This document shows, one piece after another, positions 22,964 through 38,562 of a DNA stretch of 64,000 nucleotides. Location: positions 9,809,255 through 9,873,254 of the forward strand of contig NC_035169.2 of assembly GCF_001659605.2 (NCBI RefSeq), in the 5' to 3' direction. The notes beneath the pieces are model-generated. The model saw only the letters and a program-made list of their open reading frames with translations, was not told where the DNA came from and searched no databases. The first letter of the stretch is position 1. Each line of letters starts with the position of its first letter. This DNA is from Manihot esculenta. Taxonomy: Eukaryota; Streptophyta; Magnoliopsida; Malpighiales; Euphorbiaceae. Made by a program: the position numbers and the translations under genes.

Positions 22964-25900
22964 TGGAGGATGTGCAAGGAGTGCAGAAGCCTCATGACGA
23001 TGCCTTAATCATCAAAGCTGTCATCCATAACTTCAGGGTTCAAAAGGTGTTGGTAGATGATGACAGCAAAGTAAATTTACTACCTTACAGAGTCTTCTAG
23101 CAGATGAAGATACCTGAAGAACAGCTGGTCAGGGATCAACCCCCGGTCAAGAGGATAGGGGAAACCCCGGTAGCAGTGAAAGGGAAAGTAAAAGTAGCCC
23201 TCACCTTAAGGGAGCCGCCCCTGTTACAGACTTACTACACTGTATTTTTGGTGGTGAAGTTACCTCTAAGCTACAATGTCATTCTGGGAAGACCGATGCT
23301 TTATGACTTTGAAGCAATGACCAACATTCGATATCTGACCATGAAGTTTCCAATAGAGGCAAGGGTTGTTTGGGGAAGATAGGAGGAGGCCAAAGCTGTA
23401 TGCATGGCCATAGTAGAGGAACAATGCCCCTAATCAAAAGAATTAAACCCTAAAGTTATGGAGGTCCGAGATTAAAAGAAGGAGACCAAGACTGAGCCTG
23501 TGGATAAGCTGGAGACCTTTCCATTATCCAAAGAAAAAAGCGATAAGTTCTTCAGGATCAATTCGAGCTTAGAAGAAAGCCAGAAGGAAGCCATTAGATG
23601 TGCTAGGGATTGATCCAGAAGTAATGACCCACAAGCTGAACATCCTCCCCGGAGCCAAGCCAATAAAATAAAAAAAGAGTCTTTGGGAAGGAGAAACAAC
23701 AGGCTATAAGGGAAGAGGTAGAGAAGTTAGAGGAGGCCGGGTTTATTAGGGAAGTAATGTACCCATAGTGGTTAGCTAACTCTGTGTTAGTGAAAAAAGC
23801 CAATGAGAAGTACAAAATGTGTATAGATTTCACTGATTTAAACCAGGCATGTCCAAAAGATTGTTACCCCTCTCAGATATTAATAAAATAGTCGATACTA
23901 TGACCGGTTTTGATTACTTATCATATTTAGATGCTATGTCAGGGTATCATCAAATCTCTATGGACAGGTCGAATGAAGAAAAAAAGACCTTTTTCATAAC
24001 TGAAGATGAGACATATTGTTTCAAGGCTATGACTGTTGGTATGAAAAATGCCGAGGCAACATACTAGTGGCTGATGAATAAAATCTTCAAAGATCATATA
24101 AGGAGGATTGTGGAGGTATACGTCGATGACATAGTAGTGAAAAGCCAGACTAACTGTGCGGTTGTCGAAGCCGGTCAAAAATAACCTTTTTGGTTATCAA
24201 CAATTTTACAACTGTAGATAGTGGCAAAATAATCGAATCCATATGTAATTGATACTTACTTATTTTTCTAATCAAGACCAAGTAAATAAATAGACAATAA
24301 AAGTAGATTGGGGAGTTTTGAAGTTTGATGACTAAACTAGAATTAAAAATAGCAAAGTAAAGCAAGTAATTAAGTAAAGAGAATTCAATATGAGAAAAGC
24401 TCTAGTTGAAGAATTGGATCCACTTTAGTTGTTGGGATTGATCATTGATACTTATATCCTTTTATTTGACTCAATAAATTAGTTATGGAGGTGGAAGACA
24501 CTTCTCGCCTCCATATCCCTCCTTAAGTATAGATTAATTAGGGAATGTCCTCTAATTAACCACTAATCAACAAGTTGTCAAGGAACGTCCTTGGGCCTTT
24601 GGTATCTAACAACTGTCAATTGCATTAAGAAATAGAAAGACCTAATTCTAGCTACCCAAACGTATGGTGATATTACTAGATCATGCAATTTCCTAGGTTT
24701 TTACACCAAGGGTTACTTGTGTTTGAATAATTTAAGCCATTACGGACTTTAAACTATCCAAACTAACAAATTATCACTTTGCAATCAAGAATCAATGGGC
24801 CCTATTGATCTAAATAACAAAGCAACAATAGAATTAAGCATCAAATTGCATAAATATTGATAAATAAAAGATTAACATAATATGTTCAGATCTCCCAATC
24901 CATAAACAACTAAAGTTTCACCTAATCTTCAACTAGAAATAAGGGTTTCAGCCATTCATGGCTGAAACAAACATAAAAGAAAAGAAAGAAAGCAAGAAAA
25001 AGGTAGAAGAAGAGCCGGCTGGTGCGGTTGGAGGTGCGCGAGGCTGCTGGCCTTGATTCCTAAGATTGGAGATGATCCGAAGATGATAGGTGCTGGTTTG
25101 CTGTCTTCTATTTATAGATGAAGGGTTGCCTTAGTTTTCTTGTTTGGATTAGATTCCTTTTCCTAATTGCAGTTGAATTCTTGGAAGGTAATTGTATCTT
25201 GATGAGATTTGGCTTCCTAAATATGTAGGATTAAGCATTGAAGTGCCTTGAAGGGTTGCTGAGCTGTCCTTACGTGTTTGGTGCGAAGAAGACTTCTTGA
25301 AGATTCAAAATTTGAATTTCCCGCAATCTGCTGTCTGCTGGTGCAAGTGCTGTTTGTCCGGGTTGTTTGGGCAAACAGCTAGGGCAAACAGTCTGTTTTC
25401 CTTGCTGTCTGTGTACTGTTTCTGTCCTGCTAGTCTGTTTGCTCAGTCTGTTTAGGCAAACAGTCTGATCAAACAGCAGATTATTCTTCTCCCATTTCGG
25501 CTTCAACTTGGATTTGGGCAAATAGATTTGGGCAAACTAGCTTCTCTTTTGCTCTCTTTTGGGCAGTTTTAAGGCTATTTTTACCAAATTGCCCTTTTTA
25601 CATCATTTTCTACAAAGTAAGATCAAAATCACAAAATTAGGTAGAAAATGTGTAAATTAACATAAATAACAATATAGAAAATGAGTCTAAATTTGGCTCT
25701 ATCACAGACTTTCCAGCAACACCTGATTGACTTAGAAGATGTCTTTCTGGTACTATGGCGATATAGAATGAGACTAAACCCAGTGAAATGTGTCTTCTTT
25801 ATCAGAGGAGGAAATTTTTGGGCTACATGGTCAGTGGGAAAGGTATAGAACCAAATCCAGAGAAGGTAGAAGCCATTTTGGGTATGCCCAAGCCAACTTG

Positions 25901-26823
25901 GGTATGGGATGTATAGAGACTCATGGGAAGAGTGGTAGCTCTTAATAGATTCATGTCTAAGTCAGCAGAGACATGTCTACCCTTCTTCAAGAATCTACGG
26001 AAAGCACCAAATTTTGAATAGCCGGAAGATTGCCGAGAGGCCTTCAAAAGTCTTAAGGAATATCTCAGCTCCCTACATGTGCTTAGTAGTCCCCTGGCAG
26101 GAAAATAGTTGTTGATCTACTTGGCTGCATTCGAACAGGCAGTAAGTGCCGTGCTAGTGAGAGAAGAGGCGGGGATCCTGAAGCCCATCTTTTACGTCTG
26201 TAAGATACTTAAAAACGCCGAGGTCATATATACGAATATTGAGAAATTAGCATTCACTCTCTTATTGGCAGTGAGGAAATTTAGGATGTATCTAAAAGGC
26301 CACCAGAGAATAGTGGTGACTGATCAGCTCTGGAAAAAGGTCTTACATAGGCCTAAAACTTCAGAATGAATGCTAGCATGGTCGATAGAAATTAGCCCAT
26401 ACTGCCTCATATACCAACCTCAAACTGCAATTAAAGCCCAAGTCTTAGCTAACTTTATAGTCGAATGCTCCTTCAACTTAGACAAGAAGGAGCAGGATAA
26501 TGCGATGCCGAGTTCAGTGGAAGAAGGGGAAGGAAGTCAGCACCAACACGAATTCATGTGAAATCTGTTTGTAGATGGGGCATCGAGCACCACAGGCAGT
26601 GGGACAGGAATTTTGCTGAAAGGGCCTGATGAGTTTAAAGTATGCTATGCCTTGCGCTTTGGATTCCCATCATCCAATAACATGGCAGAATATGAAGCTC
26701 TCCTGAATGGAATGTAGATAGCTTCAGGAGTGGGAGCCACCAACCTTAAAATAAACAGCAATTCTCAATTAGTAGTGAACCAAGTGACAGGAGTGTACCA
26801 GGCAAAGGATCCCATCATGCTGT
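22964..26823 (+). pseudogene. Tat-type pol pseudogene (PR-RT-RNase H-archaeal-type RNase H)
   Basis: The protease region (about 22964-23380) has VLVDDDS where a DxGS active site is expected, then YNVILGRP. RT follows at about 23820-24150 and 25705-25860, with TGFDYLSYLDAMSGYHQI and the catalytic EVYVDDIVVKS. RNase H is at about 26100-26480 (AVSAVLVREEAG, then QTAIKAQVLANFIVE). A second RNase H is at about 26560-26822 (FVDGASSTTGSGTGI, then NNMAEYEALLNGM). Several frameshifts and stops are present and the catalytic Asp of the protease appears displaced. The insert at 24151 separates KSQT from the following RT motif; the frame rejoins if it is removed. No integrase follows. Confidence 0.85.
24146..25709. 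mobile_element. TG...CA LTR-like insert, 1554 bp, with 5-bp duplication
   Basis: The insert spans 24151-25704 between perfect CAGAC duplications (24146-24150, 25705-25709). It starts TAACTGTGCGGTTGTCGAAG and ends GGCTCTATCA. It shares long blocks with the insert at 36714, including GTTATCAACAATTTTACAAC, AAGGAACGTCCTTGG and CATGGCTGAAACAAA. No protein domain was recognised. The 5-bp duplication and T(G)...CA ends fit a solo LTR or other non-autonomous LTR unit; which family provided it is unknown. In this copy the second base is A instead of G. Confidence 0.75.
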
Positions 26824-26825
26824 AG

Positions 26826-29219
<2,394 letters not shown>

Positions 29220-29719
29220 CCTAAAATGATGAAAGACCTCAATGAAAAAAAAGGGTAAAAGGGAAGGTCAGTCTGAAATCGCATTGTTTGACAAAAAAGA
29301 CCAGATTGCGCTCCTGTTGGGCGTCTATCAGACTCGTCGGCGGTAGGTAGGGGAGAACGATCCTTTCATTAAGAAGGAGTGTCCTAATCCTATAGATGTA
29401 ATGAGAAAGAGAGGAAGGGGGTAATGGAGGACACCAAACCCACTACGTCAAAAATTTTAGTAGAAGTCATAAGAAGAGTAGGACGTACCTCAAATCAGAA
29501 AGGCAAGAATCACAAAAAAGAGAAAGAGCAAGGTAGCAGAAGCAGCGTAAGAGGCAGAGCAACAAGTGAAATCAAATGTGCAAGTTTGAAATAGGTAAAG
29601 GCGAAGAGGAGACATTTTGACAAGAACTCTCCTAGAGCCACACAGTAATAATTGAAGTTTCAGGATTTACCCCTTCATTAATTATGAAATAATTAATGAG
29701 CAGGTAAAGGGGTACTTAA

Positions 29720-30213
29720 TGATAATCGGACCCTAAATATCCCGGCTCAGGTTAGGCCCATACCGGAAAGGTCAAGCCTCAACTCTATTAAGGCCCATAC
29801 TGGAAAGGTCAAGTCTCAACTCTATTAAGGTCCAACACTTAGGCCTATCTTACATATAAGCGCAGAACTTGTGTTGACGAGCCGGACCGGTCTCGAGCCT
29901 AAGCACGGGAGGCCTGACCTTATTCATTCCTTTGGCCCTATAAGATAACAAATCCCGTAACGTTCAGGATCATGTCCATATGGCGTCGGATGAAATTAAA
30001 TGGCCGCCTAATGATGAGAAAAGACACAGTACATCTGTAAATACGGCCAACATGACTATGGTAGGAGAGTACAAACGCAGAACGACAGTTACACGTTATT
30101 AAAAGACAAAAAGGAAAAGGAATAAAGGAAGCAAGACAGCAATACACCAATACACCAAATCAAACTTACCAAAATATATTTAAATCTATCTTTTACTGAA
30201 TTTCAAAACATCA
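29720..30213 (+). repeat. 3' LTR of the Tat-type element
   Basis: It starts TGATAATCGGACCC just after a purine-rich tract (AAAGGGG) and ends near TGAATTTCAAAACATCA. The start resembles the isolated LTRs at 31450 (TGATGATCGCCGG) and on the minus strand at 60903 (TGATAACCGCTGG), and all three share AGGAGAG/AGGTAGGAGAG and GGAATTAAAT-type blocks. The right end is uncertain by a few bases. Confidence 0.65.
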
Positions 30214-31449
30214 ATTAGTGTTATTTAATTAATTATTTATTTTATTAATAAATATTTTTATCATTTTTAATTATAATAAATACAAATACAACTCTCTCTC
30301 TATATATATATTTATATTTTCTTTTCAGCATTTTTTCACCCTTAATTTTAGGGAGAAATGATTAGAAAAAAAGCATATAATAATGGGTTTTACAAAAATT
30401 TAACTATTCAGCTTCTTCCCTAACAACCCTTCAATAATGGAGCTAATCAAATGTGTGGTTTAAAAAATGACCTCAATTCAAATTTCGAAGTTAAATATTT
30501 TTTCAATCATTAAACTAATAATTTAACGGTAAACCATTAGAATCAAACTTTTTTATAAATTATTTTTAAAATAAAAATTGAATAAAGAAAAAAGATTGAT
30601 ATAATAGTGCTTTAATGCCCAACTTCAATAATATATGATTAGTACAATTAATTAGTTAATAAATTGCATAGCTTGATTTCCATGACCATATATTATGAAA
30701 AAATTATATCATATATTTTTTTTATATGCATGAACCTAATATTTTCTGAGCCTAAATATTTTATAAATACCTGCTTTAATAATTAATTCGTTGCTGGTAT
30801 CTTCCACCCGCTTACCAGAAATGATATATATATAATCTCCAACTATGCCATATTTATTAACCATTTAAAGATTTTTTAAAGTAAAATAAAAAATATTCGT
30901 AAATATATTTAATTTTTTTAAAATGTATTTAGTTGAATCTATAAGCTCCAAGGTTCAACATTTTAATCTCCAATTTTTATACTTTTGCCACCATAGAAAA
31001 ATTGTGGCAAATGTATTGATATGACTCATCCCTCTTTAATCAGGTGTTAACTTTTTTGACAAAATCTCATTAGGTTCTAATTAGTAACATGACATTGATT
31101 CGGTCCTCACCTCTTAAGCATAGGTCCGCAAATGCTTCAGTTTTGAAATTTTGGCATGAGATTCTTAATTTAGAATATTTGGATTGACACCTCATATTTT
31201 GACTATTATAGGGGTTATCATTAGTCATGATATTTTTAAAATTGCTGGATCAAATAATTTTATTTTCTTACATAATAATTAAGAGGTCATCAACATTAAA
31301 AATATATAATTCCTAAGATTTAGGATATTATTTGTCCATATTCTTAAAATATTGTTCAATATTTTTATTAATTTAAACATCTGAATAATTGTTAACAAGC
31401 GTATTTATTTTACTCATAATTCCGTTCTATCACCAAGTCTAATGAAAAG
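30214..31449. other. AT-rich intergenic DNA
   Basis: A/T-rich sequence with no recognised gene or transposon end. Confidence 0.5.
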
Positions 31450-31902
31450 TGATGATCGCCGGTCTTTTGACACCTGGACTTAGGCCGAACTCTAGAGAAA
31501 AAAACAGGTCTAAAGTCCAGTAGACCCTACCAAGCAGACCGACCTATTAGCGTGTCATTCAACCCGTGTATAAAACAGGCCGGACTGGCTCAAGGCTTGG
31601 ATCCATAAGAGGAGAGCCTAGCTCAGGTGACGTAACGGGAGGTAGGAGAGCAGGTTCAGCTACCCCGTAACCCTATCAGTATGCGCACCGGAGAGGAATT
31701 AAATAGCTGCCTGATAGGAATGGGTACGCTAGTACATCAATACGTACGGATTTGTGTGATAGAGATAGGTGGCACTATAGTAGGGTGGCGGTTATGTGTC
31801 ACTAGAGCACAAGAAAAAAGAGAATAAAAGAGAATATGTGATCCCTTAGACCAAATTTACACACACTCTTGTAAACTCTATCTTCTCTGAATTTCAGAAA
31901 CA
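31450..31902 (+). mobile_element. Isolated Tat-type LTR
   Basis: It starts TGATGATCGCCGG, includes GGAGGTAGGAGAGCAGGTTCAG-like sequence and GAGGAATTAAATAGCTGCCTG, and ends near CTGAATTTCAGAAACA. It is collinear with the minus-strand copy at 60451-60903. No convincing 5-bp duplication was found, so the ends are approximate. Confidence 0.55.
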
Positions 31903-32289
31903 TAAAAAAGATTGATGTCATAAAGCATGCTGTTTTATAATTTAAGAAAATGGGTTAGACACATCACAAATCAATGATTGTAAAATCTAAAATGTAAATT
32001 TTATATATTTTTTGTATACATAAAAAGTTTCATCATGGCCATTGGAGAGTAAGGTTTTTCTCCAATTACAATTTAATTACGAGGTCCAATATCCAAATCA
32101 TTCAAGCCCAATTAAAAAATCTAGGAGCAGAATTGGTATTCTTCAAGGTCGCCTTGTCTCTAATAAAGGAATGCAAACCAGCGCCGTCATATCTAAAAAT
32201 CTAGCGATTCAAGGGTGATATGTAAGCTCACTTCTCACTGGAACCAGGCCAAGAAGAAAAGGACGAGCCACGATATAGGGGGACATATT

Positions 32290-32600
32290 AGAGAGCTTTT
32301 TTTTTTCTTAAGTCATACGTTATTAATAAAATATTTTTTAAATCATGCAATTCAAAAAATATATATATTTGTAGAGTGTGTGTCAAAAGTACATGTTTAG
32401 CGGTGTGAAGTCATTATTCAACACTATTAGTGTCCAACATTGAATTCCCGTGGCAGGGGAGCTTGGGTGCCAAACATGCCATCCATCATTTTATCCAACA
32501 CTCAGAGTAATGGCTAGTTTGCACAAAGACTAGTTCGGCACTGGAAGTATTGAACTAGTCCCAATGGCTACCAACCCCTCTATAAATTGCTTGCCAGCTC
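32290..32600 (+). repeat. Candidate left terminal inverted repeat of the MULE
   Basis: Aligned by eye with the reverse complement of 43331-43050, it shares TTAAGTCATACGTTATTAA (right: TTAAATCATGCATTATTAA), an AAAAATATATATATTT tract, then TAGTGTCCAACATTGAATTC (right: AATGTCAAACGGTAAACTTC). A TATAAAT sequence lies near the inner end of both (32581 left, about 43057 right). Identity is patchy and the AT-rich part can mislead. Confidence 0.4.
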
Positions 32601-32830
32601 CCTATATCAATTGCTTGCTTGCTTGCTTACTTTCTCTGTCGTTGTCGTTGTCGTTCTCTCTTTTATAAATTTACAATTGTTTGCTTCCCTTGCCATTCTC
32701 TCCTCTACAAATTTGCTTGCTTTCCCTGTCATTCTCTCTCCTATAAATTTGCTTGCTTTTTGCTTCATCCTTTATAAAAATTAATTTTTCTTCCTCTACA
32801 AATTTCACAAAATTACTATATTTAATTGTT
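32576..32830 (+). repeat. Tandem TATAAATTTGCTTGC units downstream of left TIR
   Basis: Five to six imperfect units of about 40-60 bp each contain a CCTCTATAAATT / CTCCTATAAATTTG / CCTTTATAAAAATT core followed by TTGCTTGCTT and a pyrimidine-rich stretch with TTCTCTC. They lie about 300-550 bp upstream of the transposase start. The repeated TATA-like cores may have formed a multi-start promoter. Confidence 0.6.
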
Positions 32831-33843
32831 TTGACTCGACTATAATAAAAATGAATGTCGATAAGTTTTATATATATTTTACTTAGAATTTAAATTAATT
32901 TTATATTTTTATTAAATTTAGTAAATAAAAATAAAATTTTAACTCAATGAAAACGTGATATAGTGATTCATATCTAAAAGGTAAGTATATGGAAAATTAT
33001 AAATTTTTATTTAAATAATGTATCATATTTATTGTACCTAATTTTAATTTATTGTAATTTTAAAAGTAAAAAAGTTTAATTAACAATCATCGAAATATTG
33101 ATTTTTACATATTTATTTTATTTATTCTCAGAAAATGGAAGTTCCTACATATGCTAATAATCACTGGGACAAAAATATTATAAGTAGTTCTCATAGATAT
33201 GATTATGATGGAGGTTTTTTAAAGGTTGTTCCAATAGGTAAAATGATAAGTTTTAATTAACTAGTCGGAAAAATTACTCGTGCAATTGAATTAGCTGAAA
33301 AGAATGAATATATAGAGACAAATAATTTTAGAAAGTCTACAATTTTGGATGGATCACTAAAATTTGAGTGCATGGAGATATGGGATGAAAATGATGTATC
33401 TAGTATGTTTAATTACATATATCAAATTGGTGGTATGACTAGTATAGAAATATATGTTAAGATATTTCGTTGTGTTGATGCGACGAATGATGATGCTGAT
33501 ATTGGTCCCTCTAGAATTATTGTGGAATAAAATGTTGAACGATGTGAAGAGCAGAATTCAATGGACGATTATAATTTATCTGATAGTCTTGGAGAGCAGT
33601 CAAATAATTTATCTAGTAGAGCAGAGGATGATGATGAGGATGGTGATGACGATAATTCATGGATGTCTACTGAGGATAATGATGATGATAATGGCAAGGA
33701 GGATAGTTTGAGTATGCGTCAATACTACAACACTTAATTTCCTAATGCTATTGTGCCTATTGTTCATCCTCCCCCATACTCAGATTTCGATTTACTGATG
33801 GTGGATCCCTATGATAAGCCAGAAGGTCATTCATTTTGAGATC

Positions 33844-36485
33844 CATCTTGTACTACCCGGCTAGAATCCGGCATCAGAATTCCTGCCTTCCGGCGGAATC
33901 AAGGGTGTTGGATCTTTCTAGAAGGGTAGAATGTGTTTTCTAAAATGTTTTCACATGATTTCATGGTTTTAAATGAAAATGAATTGAGTTTTGAAGAGAA
34001 GAAGACCAAGGAGGCAATTGCCAGGTTCGGCCGCCGAAAGTGAAGTTCGGCCGCCGAACATGGAAAGGCTTCGGGAGCGCCTTTGGCCTCCGAAAGTCTT
34101 GTTTGATCGAGCCAAGGTTCGGCCGCCGAAAGTCAAGTTCGGCCGCCGAACCTGCATGAGTTTAGGGGGCACGTTAGGCCGCCGAAGGAGGTTTTGACGG
34201 CCACCTATAAGAGGCCCTCAGACCGAAAATGGGAGAGTTATCTCCCCATTCTCGTGCTCAGGTGTGTTTATGCCTTCCTTTGGTCATTTTCATGCTTCTT
34301 CTTCAATCCTTCACATTTTTATGAGTTTATGTTGGTTTTGAAGAGCTTTAAAGCTTAAAAAGGAGTTTTGGGAGTTTTGGAGGCTTTTGGAGCTTGGATT
34401 CTCCACATCTCCAAGGTTCGGGTCACACCAACCCTCGATCTCCAAGAGGTTAGTGTAGATCCTTGCTTTTCCTTATGTTTAATGAAGTTTTAAGTAAGTT
34501 TTATAGAGTTTGATGGTTGAGTTTGGGTAGAAATGCATGTTTAAGGTTTATGTGGGTTTTATACCCAATGTATGTTATGTGATGTTTGTGTTGAGGAGTT
34601 TATGTTAGTTTATGCTCCTTTATGCTTGTGGGAGTGAGTATGCATGATTGGGAGAGAGTATGTGAGGATTTGGGTATATTTGAGTTTGGTTTTTGGCTTG
34701 GCAGAATCGGACCTGTCGTCCAGAGGGGACCAGGTTCGGCCGCCGAAAGGAGTTTCGGCCGCCGAACCTGCATGGGAGGCAGTCTTTAGGCTGCCGAACG
34801 TGCCCCCGAAGGAGGGACTTTCGTTTCTGTCCAGGGGTTTCGGCCGCCGAACCTGCCGCCGAACTTACCCGAGTTTCGTCTCTGGAAGGGACTTTCGGCC
34901 GCCGAAGGTGCCGCCGAAAGTGCCCTGTCCAGCCGTTTCTTGGGTGTTTCCTATGCATGTTTTAGTGATGTTTAGAGGAGTTTTTGGGGGTATGTTTATG
35001 AGTTGTTTAGAGTATGTTTGGCACCTCATTCGAGTCCACCTGTGTAGGATCGGACCCGAGGGACCGAGGAGGCCAGTAGTGCTAGCAGTTGCAGAGTCTG
35101 TCAACGTCTGCCAGGAGGTGAGTAGAACTAACTAAATCTTTTATTTTTAAGAAATCAAATGTCTAATGCATCTTTTATTTTAAGGAATTCAATTGCCTAA
35201 AGCATATGCATGCATCATGTTTATATGTAATAGGATGATTGCACTAGTTTCACGAATATGACGCATTGCATAAATTGCTGTGTATATGATGTGATGGGTG
35301 GACCAAGGCGACCCTCAATAGCCCACAAGTCTGTCAATGAGTCTTTGTCAGTCGGGCAAGTACATGTAGGAAAGCCCTATGAGAGCTCCTTCGGGGCCAA
35401 GTTTTGACAGAGGGAATGTTGGGGTCATGTCTAACCCTGAGGGGAAGGACGTTTCGAGAACCCTCTAAAATCACCCGCAAGAGGAAGAGATTGCTAGCGT
35501 GAACTCAAGCGGGGAAGAAATGTTTGATGTGTATTCGTTGTGATATGACGCATTTCATGAAAGCATGAAATAAAAAAATAAAATGAAATAAAATAAAATA
35601 AATAATGAATAATAAAATGAAATCATAATTAATGAACTGTTTTCTCTGTTTCTACTCACTGGGCTCTTGTAGCTCACCCCATTCCCTTAACCCCAGTTTT
35701 GCAGGGCCAGAGTAAGTAAGCCAGAGTAAGTCAGATAGAGCTATGGGAAAGAAGAGGTTCAAGCATGGGTTGCCATGTTTGGTTGTAATAGCTTAGCTAT
35801 GTTTTGTTTATGTTTGAGTAAGGCTTGATGTGTATGTTTATGGTTATAGCGGATGTTATGTAAGGAAGTTGTTAAAGAGATGATATGTTATGTAATGCTA
35901 TGCTTGTTTAGCTTAGTAATGGACATGATAGATAGATTTGATGTATGGTCCTTATGTATATAAAGAATATGATGAATGGAAAGAGTAATGAGTATGTTTT
36001 AAGAGATAGAGCCAAGCTAAGAAAAGTATGTGAGATGTATAGTATAGAGTTGTGCTTTGCCTAGTGTTGGTAAATCCCTTGGTTTTGCAGGATCAGTATG
36101 AAAGTTAAAGAAATGTTTTAAGAATGTTTTCAAGCTATATGAAATGTTTTAATGGTTTGAAGTATGTATGGCCGTAAGGGAAGAAAGGGTCTCAATCCCT
36201 TGACCCAAAGCGGATATGTTTTTACAGCTAGCTTGATGACTCATCTAGTATGAAGTGTTATGTTTCTATACATAAGTCAAGCTGAAATAAAGAAAAAGTT
36301 TAAAGATTTTCTGAAAAGCTTAAGTTTCTATGAAAATGCTGATCATGTATGGGATTATACCTAGAGTTCAGGATGTCTAGAGGCTTACTACGGGTCCCGG
36401 CGGCCTTAAGCCGATCTGGATTCTAGTGCCGAGCAGTTTGGGGCCGTTACAAGAGGTGTACCGGTTTCCGGGCTGTTACACATCT
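33844..36485 (+). mobile_element. Solo gypsy LTR (2632 bp) in the MULE
   Basis: It runs from TGTACTACCCGGC (33849) to GGGCTGTTACA (36480), with a perfect CATCT duplication at 33844-33848 and 36481-36485. It is a divergent subfamily of the main gypsy LTR: it has the TTCGGCCGCCGAA clusters (about 34020-34160, 34735-34925) but TATAAGAGGC in place of the TATA box and a different central region with an A-rich AAATAAAATAAAAT tract (35570-35620). A second LTR-like end, GGGGCCGTTACA, lies at 36440-36451, 29 bp before the true end. Confidence 0.92.
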
Positions 36486-36708
36486 AAAAAGTTTTCAGTT
36501 AAGATGATATTTTCTTCGATATATGCAGTGGCTACAAATGCAAAAGAACATCACCTAAGATGTCATCATCAATTTTGCTAGCATGAAACTAGAGAGATGA
36601 CATATTCTATAAAGTATAAAGACAAAGACAGTGGTTGTGCATTGAAACTTCGAGCATCCAAAAAATAAGGAGAAGATATATAAAAAAATTAGGAGATATA
36701 ATAGACCG

Positions 36709-38562
36709 CACACTGACTCGCGGTTGTCGAAGCCGGTCAAAAATAACCTTCCTGGTTATCAACAATTTTACAACTGCAGATAGTGGTGAAAGGATCGAAT
36801 CCACAGAGAATTGATTACCTATTTATTTTTCTCAACAAGACCAATAAAATGAACTGAAACAATAATAAATTAAAGATGAGATAAAAGACTGAAAGTGGGA
36901 TCAAATGAGATAAACTGGAAGCAGAATAAAAATAAATTGCAATAAAAGTAAAATGGGGGGGTTTGAGATTGATTGTAGTAACTAATAATGAGAGTAATAA
37001 TAGAAAGCAAATAATTAAAATAAAAGAGGAAATCAATATGAGAAAAGCCTAGTTGAAGATATGGATCCACTTTGGTTGTTTGGGTTGATCATTGAAACTT
37101 AAATTATCTTGATTGGTTCAATAGATTAATTATGGGGATGGAAGACGCTTCTTACCACCATGTCTCTCCTTATGATTAAATTAATTAGGGAACGTTCTCT
37201 AATCAATTACTAATTAACAAATTGCCAAGGAACGTCCTTGGGCCATAGGCATCAAAACAATTGTCAATTGCATAAAGAAATAGAGAGATCCAATCCTAGC
37301 TATCCAAACGTATGGAGATAACGCTAGATCATGCAATTCCTTGGTTTTTACACCAAGTGTTCTAAGGTCAGAATATTTCCAGCAATTACGGACTAAAAAT
37401 AATCCCAACTAACAATCAATTAACTTTGCAATTAAAATCAAGTGGCCAATTTGATCAAAAGAACAAAGTAATCATATAATTAAAGCATCAATTGCATAAA
37501 TATTGAACAAAACCAAAGACAATAATTTATGTTCAGATCTCACAACCCATTAAACAACTTTAGTTTCAACCAATCCTCAACTAGAATAAAAGATTTCAGC
37601 CTCTCATGGCTGAAACAAAACTAAAAATAAAATAAAAGGAGAAAGGTAGAAGAAGAGATGTGAATTTCGTAGGTGTCTCCCAAGGGGGGCTTAAGGGTCA
37701 TGTAGAGGCTCCTTATGTGGCTTTTTATAGTTGAGAAGTGTTGCCCTAGGTCATACTTACTGCCCAAGAGGTATTTTCTGCCCAAGATGTGTCTGAAAAG
37801 GAAAGAATCGCGCTTTTCGGCTTCAGAAGGAAGGCTGCGCGAAAATGCACTGCGGAAGGAAGTTGGTGCGCGCGGTTTGGTCTCGGAAAGGGAAGGAGGC
37901 GCAGATTGTGCTTCCTAAATAAGTTTAGATGCTGACCTTACTTCCTAATTAGTATAGAGGCTGCCCAAGATGCTGCCCATGTGCAACTTGCTGCCCAAGT
38001 TGTTGCAGAAAAGGAAGGTGGCGCGCAGATGGCTCTCAGAAGAGGAAAGCGTGCAGATTGTTTCTGAATAGGAAGGATGCACGAATTTTGATCTTCAAAG
38101 GGGAAGATATGCTTTTCCATACATTCCTTTTTAGGTGGAGCCTCTTTTGAAATTTGAATATTGAATGCAGAAGAGGAAGAGCATCTCTTTGAGATCTTGC
38201 TGCCTAAATAGGAAGATATGACTGCTGCAGTGTGTGCACATCTTTGAACAAGGAAAGAAAGATCTGCGATTTGAATTTCAAATAATCTTCTGACTGAGCT
38301 TTCCATGTTTGCTTTTGCTTCTGCACTTTCCTCATTTGAAAACTTTCCTTTTCTGAAAACTTTCCTTATTTCGAAACTTTCCTTTTTTGGCACTTTCCAT
38401 ATTTGGCACTTTTTGGCAGTTTTAAGAGCATTTTCTCCAGATTGTCTCTTTACACCTAATATCTGCAAAACATAATTAAAACCACAAAATTAAGTAGAAA
38501 AGATGTAAATAAACATCAAGAATATAATGATAAAATGGACTAAAATATGCTCTATCACACAC
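36709..38562. mobile_element. TG...CA LTR-like insert, 1844 bp, in the MULE
   Basis: The insert spans 36714-38557, starts TGACTCGCGGTTGTCGAAGC and ends GCTCTATCA, flanked by perfect CACAC duplications (36709-36713, 38558-38562). It is homologous to 24151-25704 along most of its length; extra length comes partly from internal GCTGCCCAAG-type repeats (about 37750-38000). Excising it restores the MULE frame across the junction. No known protein domain was found; a 176-codon minus-strand frame (37938-38468) is not recognisable. Likely a solo LTR or non-autonomous LTR element. Confidence 0.78.

Noticed and set aside
25270..25521. Minus-strand frame with PKQPGQTAL-type repeats
   Set aside because: It arises from a local TTTGGGCAAACAG-like repeat in the LTR-like insert; no coding evidence.
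37938..38468. 176-codon minus-strand frame inside the LTR-like insert
   Set aside because: No recognisable domain, contains an AASWAAS-type repeat from a tandem GCTGCCCAAG tract, and is absent in the sister insert at 24151.
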